The notes below the pieces were generated by a model. It made no database searches. It was not told the origin of the DNA and was given only the letters and a program-made list of their open reading frames with translations. Below, piece by piece: positions 4,609 to 6,401 of a DNA stretch of 6,401 nt (the first letter of the stretch is position 1; each line of letters opens with the position of its first letter). A program made the translations under genes and the position numbers. This DNA is from Gammaproteobacteria bacterium (lineage in GTDB: Bacteria; Pseudomonadota; Gammaproteobacteria; Steroidobacterales; Steroidobacteraceae): NCBI GenBank assembly GCA_030039615.1, contig JASHVF010000438.1:1-6401 (forward strand). The letters are read 5' to 3'.

Positions 4609-6401
4609 ATGCCACGCCTGAGCCGCCGCATGTTCTCCGCGCTCGCCGCGGCCTTCGGCCTGTTCGGCGCCGGGAGCGCGACACGGGCGCGCGCCGCCGG
4701 CGCTGGCGGCGCGGCGGCAGTGCCGTCCGATGTGAGCCTCGAGAGCGGCGTGCGCGTCGCGATGCGCGACGGGGTGCGTCTTGCCACCGACGTGTATCGG
4801 CCGGCGCGCGCCGCTGTGGCCGTGACGGGCCGCTTCCCCACGATCCTCGAGCGCACCCCGTACGGACGGAACGTCACTTATTTCCGCGACTTCACCGCGA
4901 GCGATCCGACGCCTAAGACACGCGCCGAAGTGGCCGCCTACTACGTGCGCCAGGGTTACGTGGTGATTCTCCAGGACTGTCGCGGCCGGCACGACTCAGA
5001 CGGCGAGTTCATCAAGTACCTGAACGAGGGAGCGGACGGCTTCGACACCTGCCGCTGGATCGCGGCGCAGCCCTGGAGCGACGGGCGCATCGGCACCATG
5101 GGCCTTTCCTACGCGGCGCACACCCAGGTCGCGCTCGCGTGCCTCAATCCTCCCGGACTGAAGGCGATGTACATCGACTGCGGCGGCTTCTCCAACGCCT
5201 ACCAGGGCGGCATTCGCCAGGGCGGCGCGTTCGAGCTCAAGCAGGTCACCTGGGCGTACAACCTGGGTCTCGAGAGCCCCGAGGTGCAGAGCGACCCGCG
5301 GCGTCTCGCGGCGCTGAAGAGCATCGATCTCAAGGCCTGGTTCGCCAGCATGCCGTGGAAGCGCGGCCATACACCCTTGAGCCTCATTCCGGACTACGAG
5401 AGCTACGTCTACGAACAATGGCAGCACGGCACCTTCGATGACTACTGGAAGCAGCTCGGCCTCTACGCGGCCGGCTACTACGCGCAGTTCGCGGATGCGG
5501 CGATGGTGCATCTCTCCGGCTGGTACGACGCCTATGCGCGCACGGCCACGGAGAACTACGTGGGGCTGGCGCGCGCGGGGCGCGCTCCGGTGCGGCTCAT
5601 CATGGGGCCGTGGACGCACGGCGCGCGCTCGACTCCGTGGGCCGGGGAGGTCGAGTTCGGCGAGGGCGCGACGCTCGATGCCGACGGCGGCGATCTCTTC
5701 GCCCGGCGCCTCGCCTGGTTCGACCGGTACCTGAAGGCCGCGCACCCGCAGGTGCTGCGCGAGCCTCCGGTGCGCATCTTCGTCATGGGTGGCGGCAGCG
5801 GACGCAAGAGCAGCGCCGGACGGCTCGAGCACGGCGGCCGCTGGCGGAGCGAGAGCGACTGGCCGCTCCCGGACCAGCAACTGACGCCCTACTACCTGTG
5901 GGGCGACGGGCGCCTCAGCACCGCCAGGCCGGCCCCGGCTGCGGATGCGATCAGCTACGACTTCAACCCCGACCACCCGGTGCCGACCATCGGCGGCACC
6001 ATCACCTCGGGGGAGCCGCTGATGCGCGGCGGCGGCTACGACCAGCGCGAGCGCGCCGAGGTTTACGGCGCGCGCGCGCCGTACCTGCCGCTCGCGGCGC
6101 GCCCGGATGTACTGGTGTTCGAGACCGAGCCGCTCGCCGGGGACCTCGAAGTTACCGGCGCGATCGAGGCGCACCTGTGGGTCAGCTCCGATGCGCCGGA
6201 CACCGACTTCACGATCAAGCTCATCGACGTCCATCCGCCGAGCGAGGATTATCCGGAGGGCTTCGCGCTCAATCTCACCGACGGAATCCTGCGCTGCCGC
6301 TACCGCGACTCCTTCGAGAGGCCAACGCTCATGCAGCCGGGCGAGGTCTATCGCATCACCGTGACGGCCTTTCCCACCTCGAACCGCTTCGTGCGCGGGC
6401 A
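4609..6401 (+). CDS. Tat-exported CocE/NonD-family serine hydrolase, 3' end beyond window
   Basis: This is an alpha/beta-hydrolase of the CocE/NonD, X-Pro dipeptidyl-peptidase (S15) type, which cleaves esters or amides such as acyl esters and alpha-amino acid esters. The frame is open for 597 codons to the window end. A Tat signal starts it: SRRMFSAL (residues 5-12), a hydrophobic core, and likely cleavage after ARA (residue 29). The hydrolase domain begins near residue 45. The expected triad is Ser167 in GTMGLSYAAH, Asp307 in LSGWYDAYA and His337 in IMGPWTHGA. Tyr85 in ERTPYGR matches the oxyanion-hole tyrosine of CocE, and QDCRGRHDSDGEF (98-110) is a family signature. The nucleophile motif is GLSYAA rather than the common GxSYxG. 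A C-terminal jelly-roll domain is recognisable from LEVTGAIEAHLWVSSDAPDT; only its end is missing. There is no Shine-Dalgarno. The family is certain, the substrate unknown. Confidence 0.93.
   Translation, partial: MPRLSRRMFSALAAAFGLFGAGSATRARAAGAGGAAAVPSDVSLESGVRVAMRDGVRLATDVYRPARAAVAVTGRFPTILERTPYGRNVTYFRDFTASDPTPKTRAEVAAYYVRQGYVVILQDCRGRHDSDGEFIKYLNEGADGFDTCRWIAAQPWSDGRIGTMGLSYAAHTQVALACLNPPGLKAMYIDCGGFSNAYQGGIRQGGAFELKQVTWAYNLGLESPEVQSDPRRLAALKSIDLKAWFASMPWKRGHTPLSLIPDYESYVYEQWQHGTFDDYWKQLGLYAAGYYAQFADAAMVHLSGWYDAYARTATENYVGLARAGRAPVRLIMGPWTHGARSTPWAGEVEFGEGATLDADGGDLFARRLAWFDRYLKAAHPQVLREPPVRIFVMGGGSGRKSSAGRLEHGGRWRSESDWPLPDQQLTPYYLWGDGRLSTARPAPAADAISYDFNPDHPVPTIGGTITSGEPLMRGGGYDQRERAEVYGARAPYLPLAARPDVLVFETEPLAGDLEVTGAIEAHLWVSSDAPDTDFTIKLIDVHPPSEDYPEGFALNLTDGILRCRYRDSFERPTLMQPGEVYRITVTAFPTSNRFVRG

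Noticed and set aside
4553..4611. 10-bp direct repeat GTGCTCCATG at 4553-4562 and 4602-4611, bracketing the divergent region
   Set aside because: A 10-base match is expected by chance many times in a window this size, and both copies are partly fixed by the start codons.
4996..6234. A 412-codon minus-strand frame opposite the CocE-type hydrolase
   Set aside because: It has Arg/Val/Ala-rich composition and no motifs, and it lies fully antisense to a gene with an intact catalytic triad.

Overview
The window is GC-rich, densely coding bacterial DNA. Strong G/C bias at third codon positions leaves long open frames on the strand opposite each gene. Six protein genes are supported, of which the first and last run off the window edges. 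The gene families, GC bias and twin-arginine signal peptides suggest a high-GC proteobacterium (beta- or gammaproteobacterial type), but no rRNA or other phylogenetic marker is present, so this placement is tentative. No tRNA, rRNA, CRISPR array, transposase or phage gene was found.

Layout. (1) Positions 1-2465, minus strand: a 3-hydroxyisobutyrate dehydrogenase-family oxidoreductase, followed downstream by an NCS1-family nucleobase/allantoin-type permease that continues past position 1. The 65-base gap between them holds a perfect TATAAT in the permease direction. (2) Positions 2492-3419, plus strand, starting only 26 bases from the dehydrogenase: an exported GlcG/HbpS (DUF336) protein and a small NTF2/SnoaL-like protein, 13 bases apart. 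(3) Positions 3420-3538: a convergent intergenic region rich in repeats, with two perfect 11-bp stem-loops and a 21-bp direct repeat. (4) Positions 3539-4561, minus strand: an aldo/keto reductase with a Tat signal and a Pro/Ser/Thr-rich linker. (5) From position 4609 to the window end, plus strand, divergent from the reductase by 47 bases: a Tat-exported CocE/NonD-type serine hydrolase.

How the genes may work together. The set resembles an accessory catabolic neighbourhood: an uptake permease with a cytoplasmic dehydrogenase, and two Tat-exported enzymes, an ester/amide hydrolase and an aldo/keto reductase, that may share a control region. The GlcG/HbpS and NTF2-like pair forms its own small operon. 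The substrate cannot be read from the sequence, and a single shared pathway is inference only. No new multi-gene system is evident. The least explained parts are the repeat-rich convergent intergenic region, the exported aldo/keto reductase, and the very short divergent intergenic regions without Shine-Dalgarno sequences.
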